Positions 43,786-52,257 of a stretch of 62,960 nucleotides of DNA are shown here, in pieces (position 1 is the first letter of the stretch; each line of letters starts with the position of its first letter). The notes under the pieces are model-generated. The model saw only the letters and a program-made list of their open reading frames with translations. It was not told where the DNA came from and did no database searches. Location: the NCBI GenBank assembly GCA_016184365.1, contig JACPCW010000104.1:23026-85985 (forward strand). Reading direction: 5' to 3'. Position numbers and translations under genes: made by a program. This DNA is from Candidatus Rokuibacteriota bacterium. Its GTDB lineage: Bacteria; Methylomirabilota; Methylomirabilia; Rokubacteriales; CSP1-6.

Positions 43786-45063
43786 TTACTTCGGGTGGGA
43801 CGTGACGCGTGCGTGGGTGACGAGGTACTCGACCGCCAGGCGCTCGCGGAGATTGTGGCGAAGGCCGTCGAGGTCTCCGCTCTTCTCCATCATACGCCTG
43901 ACGGTGGGCTCCGGCCGTCCCGTGGCCTGGGCCACCTTCTCGATTTCGGCATCGACGTCGGCATCGGTCGGCGCGATCGCCTGCCGCTCGGCGATCGCCT
44001 CGAGCAGGAGCGCGCGACGGACGGCGCCGGTCGCGTCCGGCTTGAGGTCGGCGACGAGCTTCTTGTAGTCCCACGGCAGCTTGTCGGGATCCATGCCCTG
44101 GCGCCGCATGCGGTCGCGCGCGTGCTCGACCTGATGCGCGATGTGCCGCATCACCATCGCCTCGGGCACGGCGAAGTCGTGACGCGCCAGGACCGCCTCG
44201 ACGACCTTGTTCTCGAGCGCGAGCTTGTCTTCCGCCTCGCGGCGCATCGACAGCTGCTTCATGGCTTCGTCGCGCAGCGCCGCGAGCGTGTCGAAGGCGC
44301 CGAGCGTCTTCGCGAAATCGTCGTCGAGCGCCGGCAGGACCTTTTCCTTCACTTCGACGAGCTTGACGGTCGCGTCGCCCGACTTTCCGCGCAGCGCTTC
44401 CATGCGGTAGTCGTCGGGAAACCGCACGCCGACCTGGCGCTCGGCGCCGGCGGACATGCCGACGACGGCCTGGTCGATCTCCGCGAACACCGCGCCGCTG
44501 CCGATGATGAACTGGTAGCCGTTCGCCGTCGCCGGATCCTGGCCCTCGGGCGTCAGCGTGTAGTCGACGATGACGAGATCGCCGGGCGCGGCGGCGCGCT
44601 CCACGGCGCGGAACTCCGCGGCCTGCTCGCGCATCGCCTCGAGCGCCTGGTCGACGTCGGCGTCGGTCGTGGTGCCGGGCGCGTGCTCCACCTCGACGCC
44701 CTGCACGTCGCCCAGCGCGATCTGCGGCTTCACCTCGACGACGGCCACGAACGACAGCGGCGCGCCCTCTTCGAGGCGGACGTCCTGGAGATCGGGTTCG
44801 TCGACGGGGGCGAGCTTCGCTTCGGTGAGCGCCTGCCGATAGACGTCGGGGATCAGGTGCTCGGCGACCTCCCGGCGGACGTCGCCGGCGAAGTGGAGCT
44901 TCACGAGCGACCGGGGAACGTGCCCTTTACGAAATCCGGGCAGCCGTGCCTGCCGCTGGACCCGTCCGTATGCCCGTTCCCATTCCTGTTGTACGACGTC
45001 GGCCGGCGCCTCGACGGCAAGACGCCGCTTGCACCCTTCGATTTCTTCGACAGCGACCTTCAT
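43786..45063 (-). CDS. tig: Trigger factor
   Basis: 425 residues. The ribosome-binding motif [10 protein letters not shown] is near the N-terminus, a PPIase domain ([16 protein letters not shown]) is in the middle and long C-terminal helical arms follow. Ribosome-associated chaperone. First gene of tig-clpP-clpX; promoter not obvious in the 55 bases before the tRNA. Confidence 0.95.
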   Translation of the reverse strand: MKVAVEEIEGCKRRLAVEAPADVVQQEWERAYGRVQRQARLPGFRKGHVPRSLVKLHFAGDVRREVAEHLIPDVYRQALTEAKLAPVDEPDLQDVRLEEGAPLSFVAVVEVKPQIALGDVQGVEVEHAPGTTTDADVDQALEAMREQAAEFRAVERAAAPGDLVIVDYTLTPEGQDPATANGYQFIIGSGAVFAEIDQAVVGMSAGAERQVGVRFPDDYRMEALRGKSGDATVKLVEVKEKVLPALDDDFAKTLGAFDTLAALRDEAMKQLSMRREAEDKLALENKVVEAVLARHDFAVPEAMVMRHIAHQVEHARDRMRRQGMDPDKLPWDYKKLVADLKPDATGAVRRALLLEAIAERQAIAPTDADVDAEIEKVAQATGRPEPTVRRMMEKSGDLDGLRHNLRERLAVEYLVTHARVTSHPK

Positions 45064-45118
45064 GGAGCTCCCTGGCGTGGAATGGAATCAGCTTACCACG
45101 CGCGCAGATCGGCGGGTT

Positions 45119-45205
45119 TGGTGCGAGAGGGGGGAGTCGAACCCCCAAGGGCTTTCACCCACTGGATCCTAAGTCCAGCGCGTCTGCCAGTTCCGCCACT
45201 CTCGC
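45119..45205 (-). tRNA. tRNA-Leu (anticodon UAG)
   Basis: Minus strand. Acceptor stem GCGAGAG/CTCTCGC, long variable arm typical of leucine tRNAs, anticodon stem CTGGA/TCCAG with loop CTTAGGA giving UAG, T-arm GGTTCGA. The CCA end is encoded at 45121-45119. Reads CUN-type leucine codons. Confidence 0.95.
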
Positions 45206-45222
45206 GTCGCGCGGGCACTTCG

Positions 45223-45252
45223 AGGATACCGACGCGCGCGCCCCGTTCGCAA
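45223..45252 (-). promoter_or_regulatory. Promoter of the tRNA-Leu gene
   Basis: On the minus strand TTGCGA (45252-45247) and TATCCT (45228-45223) are 18 bases apart, about 17 bases before the mature 5' end of the tRNA. Confidence 0.5.
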
Positions 45253-45311
45253 GGTTGGTGGCACCTCGCTTGCGCCGTGGCCGCATCGCCGAAAGGCAGG
45301 AGGTGTTCTCG

Positions 45312-45824
45312 ATGGCAACACCGACACGGGCGACGGCTCTCTTCACCGTGGCGAGCCTGCTGACGTTTGCGGCCGGCGCATTCGCGGCGGATCCGACGCC
45401 GGCCGACTTCGACGCGTGCAATCGCGAAGCGCAGGCCGGCAGCGCGCCGGCGGCGTCGCCGACGACGGGCGGCGCAACGGGCGGTTCGCTGTCCGGCGGC
45501 GCATCTGGAACGCTGTCCAGCGGCGCGGGCACGAGCGCCGGGACGCCGAGCGCAGGCGTGTCCGGCGGCGTGAGCGCTGGTTCACCGGGCGCCGGCGCAT
45601 CCACGGGCACCGGCACCCGCAGCGGCACGGGCGTGTCCGGTCAGATCGGCGCCGGGAGCTCGGGCGCGGGCGTCTCCGGCAGCGCGAGCGGGCCGAGCGG
45701 CTCGAGCGTGAGCGGCTCCACGGGCGCATCGGACCCGCTGCTCCGTGGCATGGCGTCGGCCGGCCAGGGCGGCGCGGCGTTCCAGCAGGCGTATCGCGAC
45801 TGCCTGAAGCGCCGCGGGTTCTAG
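45312..45824 (+). CDS. Secreted Gly/Ser/Thr-rich low-complexity protein
   Basis: 170 residues from ATG 45312 with AGGAGGTG upstream. Sec signal peptide ending AGAFAADP, a short DFDACNREA segment, then about 100 residues of irregular Gly-Ser-Ala-Thr repeats (SGGVSAGS, GTGVSGQIGAG). A conserved-looking C-terminal cap QQAYRDCLKRRGF follows. One Cys in each end segment could form a disulfide. Probably an exported linker or envelope protein; no function recognised. A class B repeat follows the stop. Confidence 0.75.
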   Translation: MATPTRATALFTVASLLTFAAGAFAADPTPADFDACNREAQAGSAPAASPTTGGATGGSLSGGASGTLSSGAGTSAGTPSAGVSGGVSAGSPGAGASTGTGTRSGTGVSGQIGAGSSGAGVSGSASGPSGSSVSGSTGASDPLLRGMASAGQGGAAFQQAYRDCLKRRGF

Positions 45825-45830
45825 CTGAAG

Positions 45831-45920
45831 ATCGGGGGGAGCGACCGCCGCTCTCCCCGATACCCCCCAACGGTTGCCCGCGGGGTCTTTGGACGTTCGA
45901 GGCGCCGGCAAAGCCGGCGC
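45831..45920 (+). repeat. Class B two-hairpin element, copy 2
   Basis: Hairpin 1 is a 12-bp stem 45831-45842/45850-45861, outer ATC/GAT, loop GACCGCC, with one G-T wobble. The linker starts ACCCCCC. Hairpin 2 (about 45902-45920) is identical to copy 1. The outer base pair changed from G-C in copy 1 to A-T here. Confidence 0.85.
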
Positions 45921-45933
45921 TCGGGCGACGTGA

Positions 45934-46149
45934 CTACGCCACGCTTTCCTTCACGATCGATGGCGCTTCGACGTCCGCCGTGGCGTCGCGGCGATGCAGG
46001 AACACGCGGTGTTCGCTCCGGAACCGATCGAGGCAGCGCGGACAGATCCCGTCGGTGAAGCGGAGATTCCACCCCCGCCATGAGACGACACCGCTCAGCA
46101 GGGGGTACCCGTAATAGCGTCGGTGCCAGGCGCAGCGACAAATGAGCAT
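45934..46149 (-). CDS. Small cysteine-containing protein of unknown function
   Basis: 71 residues from ATG 46149; a frame to 46206 would add 19 residues. CRCAWHRRYYGYP, WRGWNLRFTDG and CPRCLDRFRSEH suggest a small zinc-binding domain with two Cys pairs. I do not recognise a named family. It is convergent with the secreted Gly/Ser protein across a class B repeat. Confidence 0.6.
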   Translation of the reverse strand: MLICRCAWHRRYYGYPLLSGVVSWRGWNLRFTDGICPRCLDRFRSEHRVFLHRRDATADVEAPSIVKESVA

Positions 46150-46319
46150 GAGCGCGCCCCCTGAGTGGACTCGGCCGTTCGCGGCCGGCGCTCTGCACGT
46201 CAGCAACGGGCGTGCCTGAGCGTTTCCTCCGAAGAAGCAGCGGCTTGGCTCGACCCGGGGAGGCGACGGACATAGCGACGTCTCCCGTAGATGGGCAAAA
46301 GATTCGCGGGTCGCTGCGC

Positions 46320-46325
46320 TAGACT
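46320..46325 (+). promoter_or_regulatory. TAGACT -10-like hexamer
   Basis: TAGACT ends 10 bases before ATG 46336 of the lipoprotein gene, with no ribosome site between. Same motif class as at 14747, 16289 and 57061. Confidence 0.35.
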
Positions 46326-46335
46326 CGTTGGACCG

Positions 46336-47310
46336 ATGCGCCGCGTCGTTCTTCTGGCGCTCTCACTTCTGCTTCACGGCTGTGCCGCAGTCGTCCTGGT
46401 TCCGCGCGCCATCGATCAGATGATGGAAGGCCCCGCGGCGCCGACTGGCTTCGAGTACTACCGGCACGACGGCGAAACCGCGAGCGGTGAGCCGTTCCGC
46501 ATCCGTCATTTCCTCGACCCCGACGGCCGGAAGCGCTTCGTCGTCGCCCTCGTCGGCGGGCGGTTGTTCTCGTCACGCTCCGAGGACCTCGGCCGCGGCA
46601 TGGAGACGGCGCGCACGGTCTACGGAGCGGTCGAGGGCAAATCGGAGACGGACGTGGCACGCCAGTTCGGCGCACCGAAGGCGACGACGCGCTTCGAGGA
46701 CATTCGCGTGTTCTGGTACGAGCGCGACGTGGACGACGTGTTCGTGCTCGTCTTCCGTCAGGGACGGTGCGTGGCGGCGTTCAGAACCGACCGTGGCGAG
46801 ATCGAACGGCTGGAGAAGCCGTCGCCGTACGCCCGGATGCGACCGCGCTACGGGCTTTCGCCGCCGGTCGGAACGAACCTGAACGACGTGACGGCGGCGC
46901 GGTACCCCGTGACACCGCTCGTCACGGGGACTTTCGCGACGAACGGCGCGCTCGCGCCGGCCGGCAGCCGTCCGGCGACGAACGTGATGCCGCGCGCGAC
47001 GACCTTGCCGCCCGGCCCGATCGCTTCGACCGTCACGGACACGTTCAAGGCCTCGGCGCGCGTTTCGTTCAGCACCGTGCCGGTCACCTCGGCATGCGTC
47101 GCCGTCGTGCGCGCCAGCTCGTGCGCGACGCGAAACCCGGACTGCGCGGCGGCGACGGCGGCACAGCAGGCGAGCAGCACGAGGACGGCGCCGACGAGGC
47201 GCACGGGATTCGCGAGCACGCGGGAAGAGAGCAGTGGTCGATGGTCCACTTCGCGGCAGTCTAGGCAAGCGTGCCTGACTGCGTCAAGGACGGCGACGCT
47301 ACTTGACTGA
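46336..47310 (+). CDS. Lipoprotein, BamE/OmlA-like fold possible, lacking its own stop
   Basis: From ATG 46336 a lipoprotein signal with lipobox LLLHGC at about residues 12-17. The mature part has a DVARQFGAPK...IRVFWYERDVDD pattern reminiscent of SmpA/BamE-type domains. The coherent protein ends near 46850 (about 170 residues). No stop occurs there; the frame stays open to 47310, running antisense through the convergent FxLYD-like gene. I treat the extension as non-biological and the gene as having lost its stop. Confidence 0.6.
   Translation: MRRVVLLALSLLLHGCAAVVLVPRAIDQMMEGPAAPTGFEYYRHDGETASGEPFRIRHFLDPDGRKRFVVALVGGRLFSSRSEDLGRGMETARTVYGAVEGKSETDVARQFGAPKATTRFEDIRVFWYERDVDDVFVLVFRQGRCVAAFRTDRGEIERLEKPSPYARMRPRYGLSPPVGTNLNDVTAARYPVTPLVTGTFATNGALAPAGSRPATNVMPRATTLPPGPIASTVTDTFKASARVSFSTVPVTSACVAVVRASSCATRNPDCAAATAAQQASSTRTAPTRRTGFASTREESSGRWSTSRQSRQACLTASRTATLLD
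46848..47249 (-). CDS. Exported FxLYD-like protein
   Basis: 133 residues from GTG 47249. A signal or membrane anchor (LVGAVLVLLACCAAVAAAQS) is followed by an Ig-like FxLYD-type domain: EVTGTVLNETRAEALNV, VTVEAIGPGGKVV and LPAGASAPFVAKVP. Such domains occur in cell-envelope proteins of unknown role. Convergent with, and overlapping the formal extension of, the lipoprotein gene. Confidence 0.65.
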   Translation of the reverse strand: MDHRPLLSSRVLANPVRLVGAVLVLLACCAAVAAAQSGFRVAHELARTTATHAEVTGTVLNETRAEALNVSVTVEAIGPGGKVVARGITFVAGRLPAGASAPFVAKVPVTSGVTGYRAAVTSFRFVPTGGESP

Positions 47311-47353
47311 CGGCTGACCCCGGCGAATAGTACCGGGGCCGAGGCGCTACTTC

Positions 47354-48280
47354 GTGTTCCACTACGCCGTCCGCCGCGTTCTGTGGCTCGTTCCGACGCT
47401 CCTCGCCATGGCGCTCGTGACGTTCCTGGTGATGCACGCGACACCGGGGAGCCCGCTCGATCCCGTGGCGGAGGGCGCGAATCCGCTGTCACCGGAAGCG
47501 CAGCAGAATCTCGCGAAGGCCTACGGACTCGACAAGCCGCTCCACGAGCAGTTCGCGATCTTCGTCGTGAAGGCCGTGCAGTTCGACTTCGGGACCTCGT
47601 TCGTCTACAAGACGCGGACGGTCGCCGAGATCCTCGTCGAGACGTTCCCCGTGTCCCTGCTCCTCGGCGGCATGGCGCTGGCGGTCGCCGTGGCCGGCGG
47701 CCTCATGCTCGGGATCCTCGCGGCCGTGAATCAGAACCGCGGCTGGGATTACGTCTCGGTCACGCTCGCCACGTTCGGCGTGGCGGTGCCGAACTTCGTG
47801 CTCGCGGTGTTCTTCATCATCCTGTTCTCGTTCGTGATCCCGCTCTTCCCGACCGGCGGCTGGGACTCGCCGCGGGACTGGGTGCTGCCGACGATCACGC
47901 TCGCGCTCGGACCGATGGGCGTCATCGCGCGCTTCACGCGCGCCAGCATGCTCGAGGTCATCCGCGCCGACTACACGCGCACCGCGCGCGCGAAGGGTCT
48001 GGCGGAACGGCCGGTCGTCTTCAAGCACGCGCTCAAGAACGCGCTCATTCCCGTCGTCACGCTCCTCGGTCCGATGTTCGCGGCCGTCGGCACCGGCTCG
48101 TTCTTCGTCGAATCGATCTTCCGCGTGCCGGGGATGGGACGCTTCTTCGTCCTGTCGATGACGGGCCGCGACTATCCGATGATCATGGCCGTCGTGCTGA
48201 CCTACGGCGTGTTCCTCGCCATCATGAACCTCGCGGTGGACCTCCTGTACGGAGTGCTCGACCCGAGAATCCGGTATTAG
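47354..48280 (+). CDS. Oligopeptide-type ABC permease, OppB/DppB family
   Basis: 308 residues from GTG 47354. Six membrane segments, ATPGSPLDP near the N-terminus, EAA loop ARAKGLAERPVVFKHALKNA, C-terminal GVLDPRIRY. First gene of the third Opp module. The G of its TAG stop is also the first base of the class A hairpin that fills the gap to oppC. Confidence 0.9.
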   Translation: MFHYAVRRVLWLVPTLLAMALVTFLVMHATPGSPLDPVAEGANPLSPEAQQNLAKAYGLDKPLHEQFAIFVVKAVQFDFGTSFVYKTRTVAEILVETFPVSLLLGGMALAVAVAGGLMLGILAAVNQNRGWDYVSVTLATFGVAVPNFVLAVFFIILFSFVIPLFPTGGWDSPRDWVLPTITLALGPMGVIARFTRASMLEVIRADYTRTARAKGLAERPVVFKHALKNALIPVVTLLGPMFAAVGTGSFFVESIFRVPGMGRFFVLSMTGRDYPMIMAVVLTYGVFLAIMNLAVDLLYGVLDPRIRY

Positions 48281-48350
48281 TGGGGGCCCCGAAATGGCCC
48301 CCACACCCCCCAACGCTCGGCACGCCCCGGGGAACCCGTGGCGCGCCTCG
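48280..48350 (+). repeat. Class A two-hairpin element, copy 4
   Basis: Hairpin 1 is a perfect 9-bp stem 48280-48288/48296-48304, GTG/CAC, loop CCGAAAT; hairpin 2 lies at 48323-48343 with one mismatch. It fills most of the 91-base gap between co-directional oppB and oppC, so full termination here would silence oppC and the binding protein. Confidence 0.9.
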
Positions 48351-48371
48351 ATCTCGCGGGAGATGTAGTCG

Positions 48372-49274
48372 ATGTCCGTGACTCCCGCCTCCACGACGGT
48401 CGGCGCCGTGATCCCCGACACGATCTCGTTCAGCTCATCCAGCCTCACGCGCGATGCGTTCCGCCGGATTCTTCGCAACAAGCTCGCCGTCGCGGGGGGG
48501 ATCGTCGTCGTGCTCCTGATCCTGATCGCGGTCTTCGCGGATGTGCTCGCGCCGTACTCGTACACGAAGACGAACTTCGGCCGCCTGAACGAGGCCCCGA
48601 CGCGCGACTACCCGCTCGGCACCGATCAGCTCGGGCGGGACATGCTGTCGCGCATGATCTACGGCGCGCGCGTGTCGATGCTGGTCGGCCTCGGCGCCCA
48701 GGTCATCGTCGTCCTCATCGGCGTGCCGATCGGCGCGCTGTCCGGCTACGTCGGCGGCCGCGTGGACCTCTTCCTCACACGCTTCGTCGACGTGATGTAC
48801 GCGTTTCCCCGGCTGCTGTTCGTCATCCTCGTCATGTCGGCGCTCGGCGCGGGACTGATGAACATCTTCATCGCGATCGGGCTCACCGGCTGGGTCGGCA
48901 TCGCGCGGCAGACGCGCGCGCAGGTGCTGTCGCTGAAGGAGAAGGAGTTCGTCGAGGGCGCGCGCGCGCTCGGCGCCGGCTTCCCGCGGACGCTGTTCAA
49001 GCACGTGCTGCCGAACGCGCTCACGCCGATCGTCGTCTCCGTCACCTTCGGGATCCCCGAGGCGATCTTCACCGAGGCCGCGCTCTCGTTCATCGGCGTC
49101 GGCATCAATCCGCCGACGCCCTCGTGGGGCCAGATGGTCGGCGAGGGCCAGCAGTACCTCCGGTCGTACTGGCACCTCTGCGTGTTTCCCTCGATCGCGA
49201 TCGCGATCACGATGCTCGCGTTCACCTTTCTCGGCGACGGCGTGCGCGACGCCCTCGACCCGAAGCTCAAGTGA
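48372..49274 (+). CDS. Oligopeptide-type ABC permease, OppC/DppC family
   Basis: 300 residues. GTDQLGRDMLSRM, EAA loop EGARALGAGFPRTLFKHVLP and C-terminal GDGVRDALDPKLK. Second gene of the third Opp module. The 55 bases to the binding-protein gene contain a GTGACC/GGTCAC inverted repeat and a short stretch resembling the class B linker. Confidence 0.9.
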   Translation: MSVTPASTTVGAVIPDTISFSSSSLTRDAFRRILRNKLAVAGGIVVVLLILIAVFADVLAPYSYTKTNFGRLNEAPTRDYPLGTDQLGRDMLSRMIYGARVSMLVGLGAQVIVVLIGVPIGALSGYVGGRVDLFLTRFVDVMYAFPRLLFVILVMSALGAGLMNIFIAIGLTGWVGIARQTRAQVLSLKEKEFVEGARALGAGFPRTLFKHVLPNALTPIVVSVTFGIPEAIFTEAALSFIGVGINPPTPSWGQMVGEGQQYLRSYWHLCVFPSIAIAITMLAFTFLGDGVRDALDPKLK

Positions 49275-49329
49275 CCGGGAACGCTCCGACGACCCCCGTT
49301 GGTCACCCGACAACCCCAAGGAGGGTTTC

Positions 49330-51060
49330 ATGAAGCGACCGCACATCTCCGACGCGCAGATGAACCTGCTCGCGAAGCGGCTCGAGGCCGTCGGTCTCGG
49401 CCGCCGCGACTTTCTCCGGATCGCCGGCGGGCTCGCCGCCATGGGCGCGGCCGGGTTCAACGCGCGGCCCGTCGAGGCCCAGCCCAAGCTCGCGGCAGGC
49501 GAGAAGCTCGCGAAGGACCAGCACTTCCGCTACGGCGGCGGCAGCTACTTCCAGCAGGACCCGTCGAGCCACGACTTCAACAAGGACCTCTATTGCTCCG
49601 GCGTGCCGTCGCTCTTCGCCGGCCTGATGAAGTTCAACGTCAACTTCGAGGCCGTCCCGTACGTCGCCGAGAAGGTCGAGTCGAACAAGGACGGCTCCGT
49701 CTGGACCTTCAAGATCCGCAAGGACTCGAAGTGGTCGGACGGCGGCCCGTGCACCGCGCGGGATTTCGAGTACTCGTGGAAGCGGCAGCTCGATCCCGCG
49801 TCGAAGGCGCCCTACGCGTCGTTCCTCTACGACATCAAGAACGGCGAGAAGTTCAACAAGGGCGAGATCAAGGACGCCGCGCAGCTCGGCGTGAAAGCCA
49901 AGGACGACTGGACGCTCGAGGTGACGCTCGAGGGCCCGCGCGGATACTTCCCCGTCCTCGCGGCCTATCTCGCGGCGCTCCCCGGCCACCGCGCGTCGAT
50001 CGAGAAGCACGGTGACAAGTGGACGGAGGCCGTGAACATCGTGTCCAACGGCCCGTTCATCCTCGAGAGCTGGGAGCACAACAAGTCGATGGTGCTCCGG
50101 AAGAACAAGCACTTCTTCGGCGCGAAGACCATCACGCTCGACAAGATCACGATCCCGATCATCCCCGTGCAGTCCGGCGCGCTGCCGTACGAGAACAACG
50201 AGCTCGATCTGACCCTGCTGCAGCCGGGCGACCTCAAGCGCCTGCGCGACGATGCGCGGACGTCGAAGGAGGTCTTCCGCTATCCGTACCCGGGCACCTG
50301 GTACCTGACACCGCAGGTGACGAAGCCGCCCTTCGACAACGTCAAGGTGCGCCGCGCGGTCGCGCAGGCGGTGGACCGCGAGAGCGTCGTGAAGGTCGCG
50401 CAGGGCTTCGCCATCCCCGCGCACTCGATGATCCCGCCCGGCTTTCCCGGCGCGGTCGACGATGCCAAGATCCGCGCGATCCAGAAGTTCGATCCGAAGG
50501 CGGCCCTCGCCCACCTGAAGGGCACGCCGTTCGAGGGAGGCAAGAACTGGCCGCGCATCGTGCTCTCGATGCGCGAGGAGGCGCTCGGCTCCAAGCAGCT
50601 CGCCGAGGCCGTGCAGGCCGTGCTGCTCGAGAGCATCAACATGAAGACCGAGCTCGAGGTTCTCGAGCCGCGCGTGTTCCGCGAGCGGCTGTGGAAGCAG
50701 GACCTCCAGTTCGTGTGGATCCGCTGGTTCATGGACTACCCGGACCCGCACAACGAGTACTTCGACACCTTCTACGGCAAGAAGACGACGGGCCGGCGGC
50801 AGGCGTGGGTGAATGACGCCTTCGACAAGGAGCTGGAAGCCGGCCGCGACACGCGCGACCCGAAGAAGCGCCTGCAGCACTACGCGAAGGCCGAGGAGAT
50901 CATGCAGACCGACGTGGGCTACGTGCCGGTCGCGTGGGTCACGCGGTGGGCGGCGGCGAAGCCGAAGGTCCGCGGCCTCGAGAAGAACCGGCAGGGCGAG
51001 CTCGTCGTCGACGGGAACATCTACATCGACATGCTCACGAACATCTACATCGTCGGTTGA
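49330..51060 (+). CDS. Extracellular solute-binding protein family 5 with Tat signal
   Basis: 576 residues. The N-terminus carries a twin-arginine signal (GRRDFLRIAGG at about 24-34, then a hydrophobic stretch to RPVEAQ), so export should be through Tat; tatC is at 38.4 kb. The mature protein has family-5 features: TFKIRKDSKWSDG, the helix RRAVAQAVDRESV and VAWVTRWAAAKPKV. ATG 49330 has AAGGAGG upstream. Third gene of the third Opp module, with no ATPase downstream. Confidence 0.9.
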   Translation: MKRPHISDAQMNLLAKRLEAVGLGRRDFLRIAGGLAAMGAAGFNARPVEAQPKLAAGEKLAKDQHFRYGGGSYFQQDPSSHDFNKDLYCSGVPSLFAGLMKFNVNFEAVPYVAEKVESNKDGSVWTFKIRKDSKWSDGGPCTARDFEYSWKRQLDPASKAPYASFLYDIKNGEKFNKGEIKDAAQLGVKAKDDWTLEVTLEGPRGYFPVLAAYLAALPGHRASIEKHGDKWTEAVNIVSNGPFILESWEHNKSMVLRKNKHFFGAKTITLDKITIPIIPVQSGALPYENNELDLTLLQPGDLKRLRDDARTSKEVFRYPYPGTWYLTPQVTKPPFDNVKVRRAVAQAVDRESVVKVAQGFAIPAHSMIPPGFPGAVDDAKIRAIQKFDPKAALAHLKGTPFEGGKNWPRIVLSMREEALGSKQLAEAVQAVLLESINMKTELEVLEPRVFRERLWKQDLQFVWIRWFMDYPDPHNEYFDTFYGKKTTGRRQAWVNDAFDKELEAGRDTRDPKKRLQHYAKAEEIMQTDVGYVPVAWVTRWAAAKPKVRGLEKNRQGELVVDGNIYIDMLTNIYIVG

Positions 51061-51061
51061 A

Positions 51062-51110
51062 TTGGGGGGCCCCGAAATGGCCCCCCAAACCCCCCAGCGC
51101 TCGGAGCGCC
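51062..51110 (+). repeat. Class A element, copy 5 (hairpin 2 truncated)
   Basis: Hairpin 1 is a perfect 10-bp stem 51062-51071/51079-51088, outer TTG/CAA, loop CCGAAAT, 1 base after the binding-protein stop. After the linker, only the 5' arm of hairpin 2 is recognisable before coding sequence of the convergent CoA-transferase begins. Confidence 0.88.
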
Positions 51111-51117
51111 CCGGGTA

Positions 51118-52257
51118 TCCGAGCTCGCGCAGCACGTCATCGGTGTCGGCGCCGAGCGCGGGCGCGGGACGTGCCGGCGGAATCTCGCCGTCGACGCGGA
51201 TCGGGCTGGCGAGCATCCGAAAATCCTTCCGCTCCGGGTGATCGAACGACTGCACGAGGCCGCGCTCCGCCGCGAACGGGTTCGCGAGCGCCTGCGCGAG
51301 GTCGAACACCGGCGCGACGGGCACACGTCCGCGCAGGCGGTCGAGCCACTCCGCGGTCGACCGCGTGCGGAACACGGCGTCGAGCACCGCGGTGAGCCGC
51401 TCGCGATTTCGCAAGCGATCCGCGAACGTCGCGAAGTCAGGCTGGTCGGCGAGATCGGCCCGCTCGAGGCCTTCGGTCAGCAGGCGCCAGAACTTCTCCG
51501 TCTGACACATCACGTAGATCCAGCCGTCCGCGGTCGGAAAGAGCTGGCACGGCGTCAGCGACGGATGCGCGGATCGCGGCAGGCGCTCGGTCTTCGTCCC
51601 CTCGTTCAGGTACCACGTCGCCGGATACGACAGCTGGTGCATCGCGGATTCGTAGAGTGACGTGTCGACGTCCATGCCGCGGCCGGTCTGGCGGGCCGCG
51701 ATCACGCCGGACACGAGCGCGAGCGCTGCGGTGATGCCGGTGATGTAGTCGACCATCGACAGCCCCATGCGCGCGGGCGGCGAGCCCGGCTCGCCGGTCA
51801 GCGCCAGGTATCCGGCCTCCGCCTGCATCAGGTAGTCGTAGCCCGGCCAGCCGGCGCGGGAGTTGTCGCGGCCGTACGCGGACAGGTGCGCGCAGACGAG
51901 TTTCGGGTTCGCGTGCTTCAGGTCGTCGTACCGCAGGCGCAGCTTCGCGGGCTGATCGCCACGCAGGTTGTTGAGCAGCGCGTCGGCCGTGGCGGCGAGC
52001 TTCTCGAACGCCTCGCGGCCATCGGCGGTCTTGAGATCGAGCGTGATGCTGCGCTTGTTCCGGTTGAGCGACTGGAAGAAGTGGCTGTCGCCCGCGCCGA
52101 GGACATGCGGCCCGACGACACGCGAGACGTCACCGACGCCGGGCTGTTCCACCTTGATGACCTCGGCGCCGAGGTCGGCGAGGTACATCGTGCCCCACGG
52201 ACCGGCGCCGTACTGCTCCACGCCGACCACTCGCACGCCGGTAAGCGGCAGACGCAT
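51118..52257 (-). CDS. CaiB/BaiF-type CoA-transferase, 3' end lost
   Basis: About 380 residues of a class III CoA-transferase: N-terminal VRVVGVEQYGAGPWGTMYLADLGAEVIKVE, the GYDYLMQAEAG segment with the likely catalytic Asp, and the C-terminal TDDVLRELGY. Family members normally end a few residues after this motif. Here the frame enters the class A repeat, is read as SERWGVWGAISGPP, and has no stop before running antisense through the whole binding-protein gene to 49303. I give the homologous part only. ATG 52257 overlaps the MaoC stop. Confidence 0.8.

Noticed and set aside
45343..45870. Minus-strand Arg-rich frame opposite the secreted Gly/Ser protein
   Set aside because: Antisense of a repetitive GC-rich gene; no start signal or domain, while the plus frame has a ribosome site and signal peptide.
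49303..52257. 984-residue reading of the CoA-transferase frame
   Set aside because: Only the first 380 residues or so are homologous. The rest is antisense to the Tat-type binding protein and reflects a missing stop.
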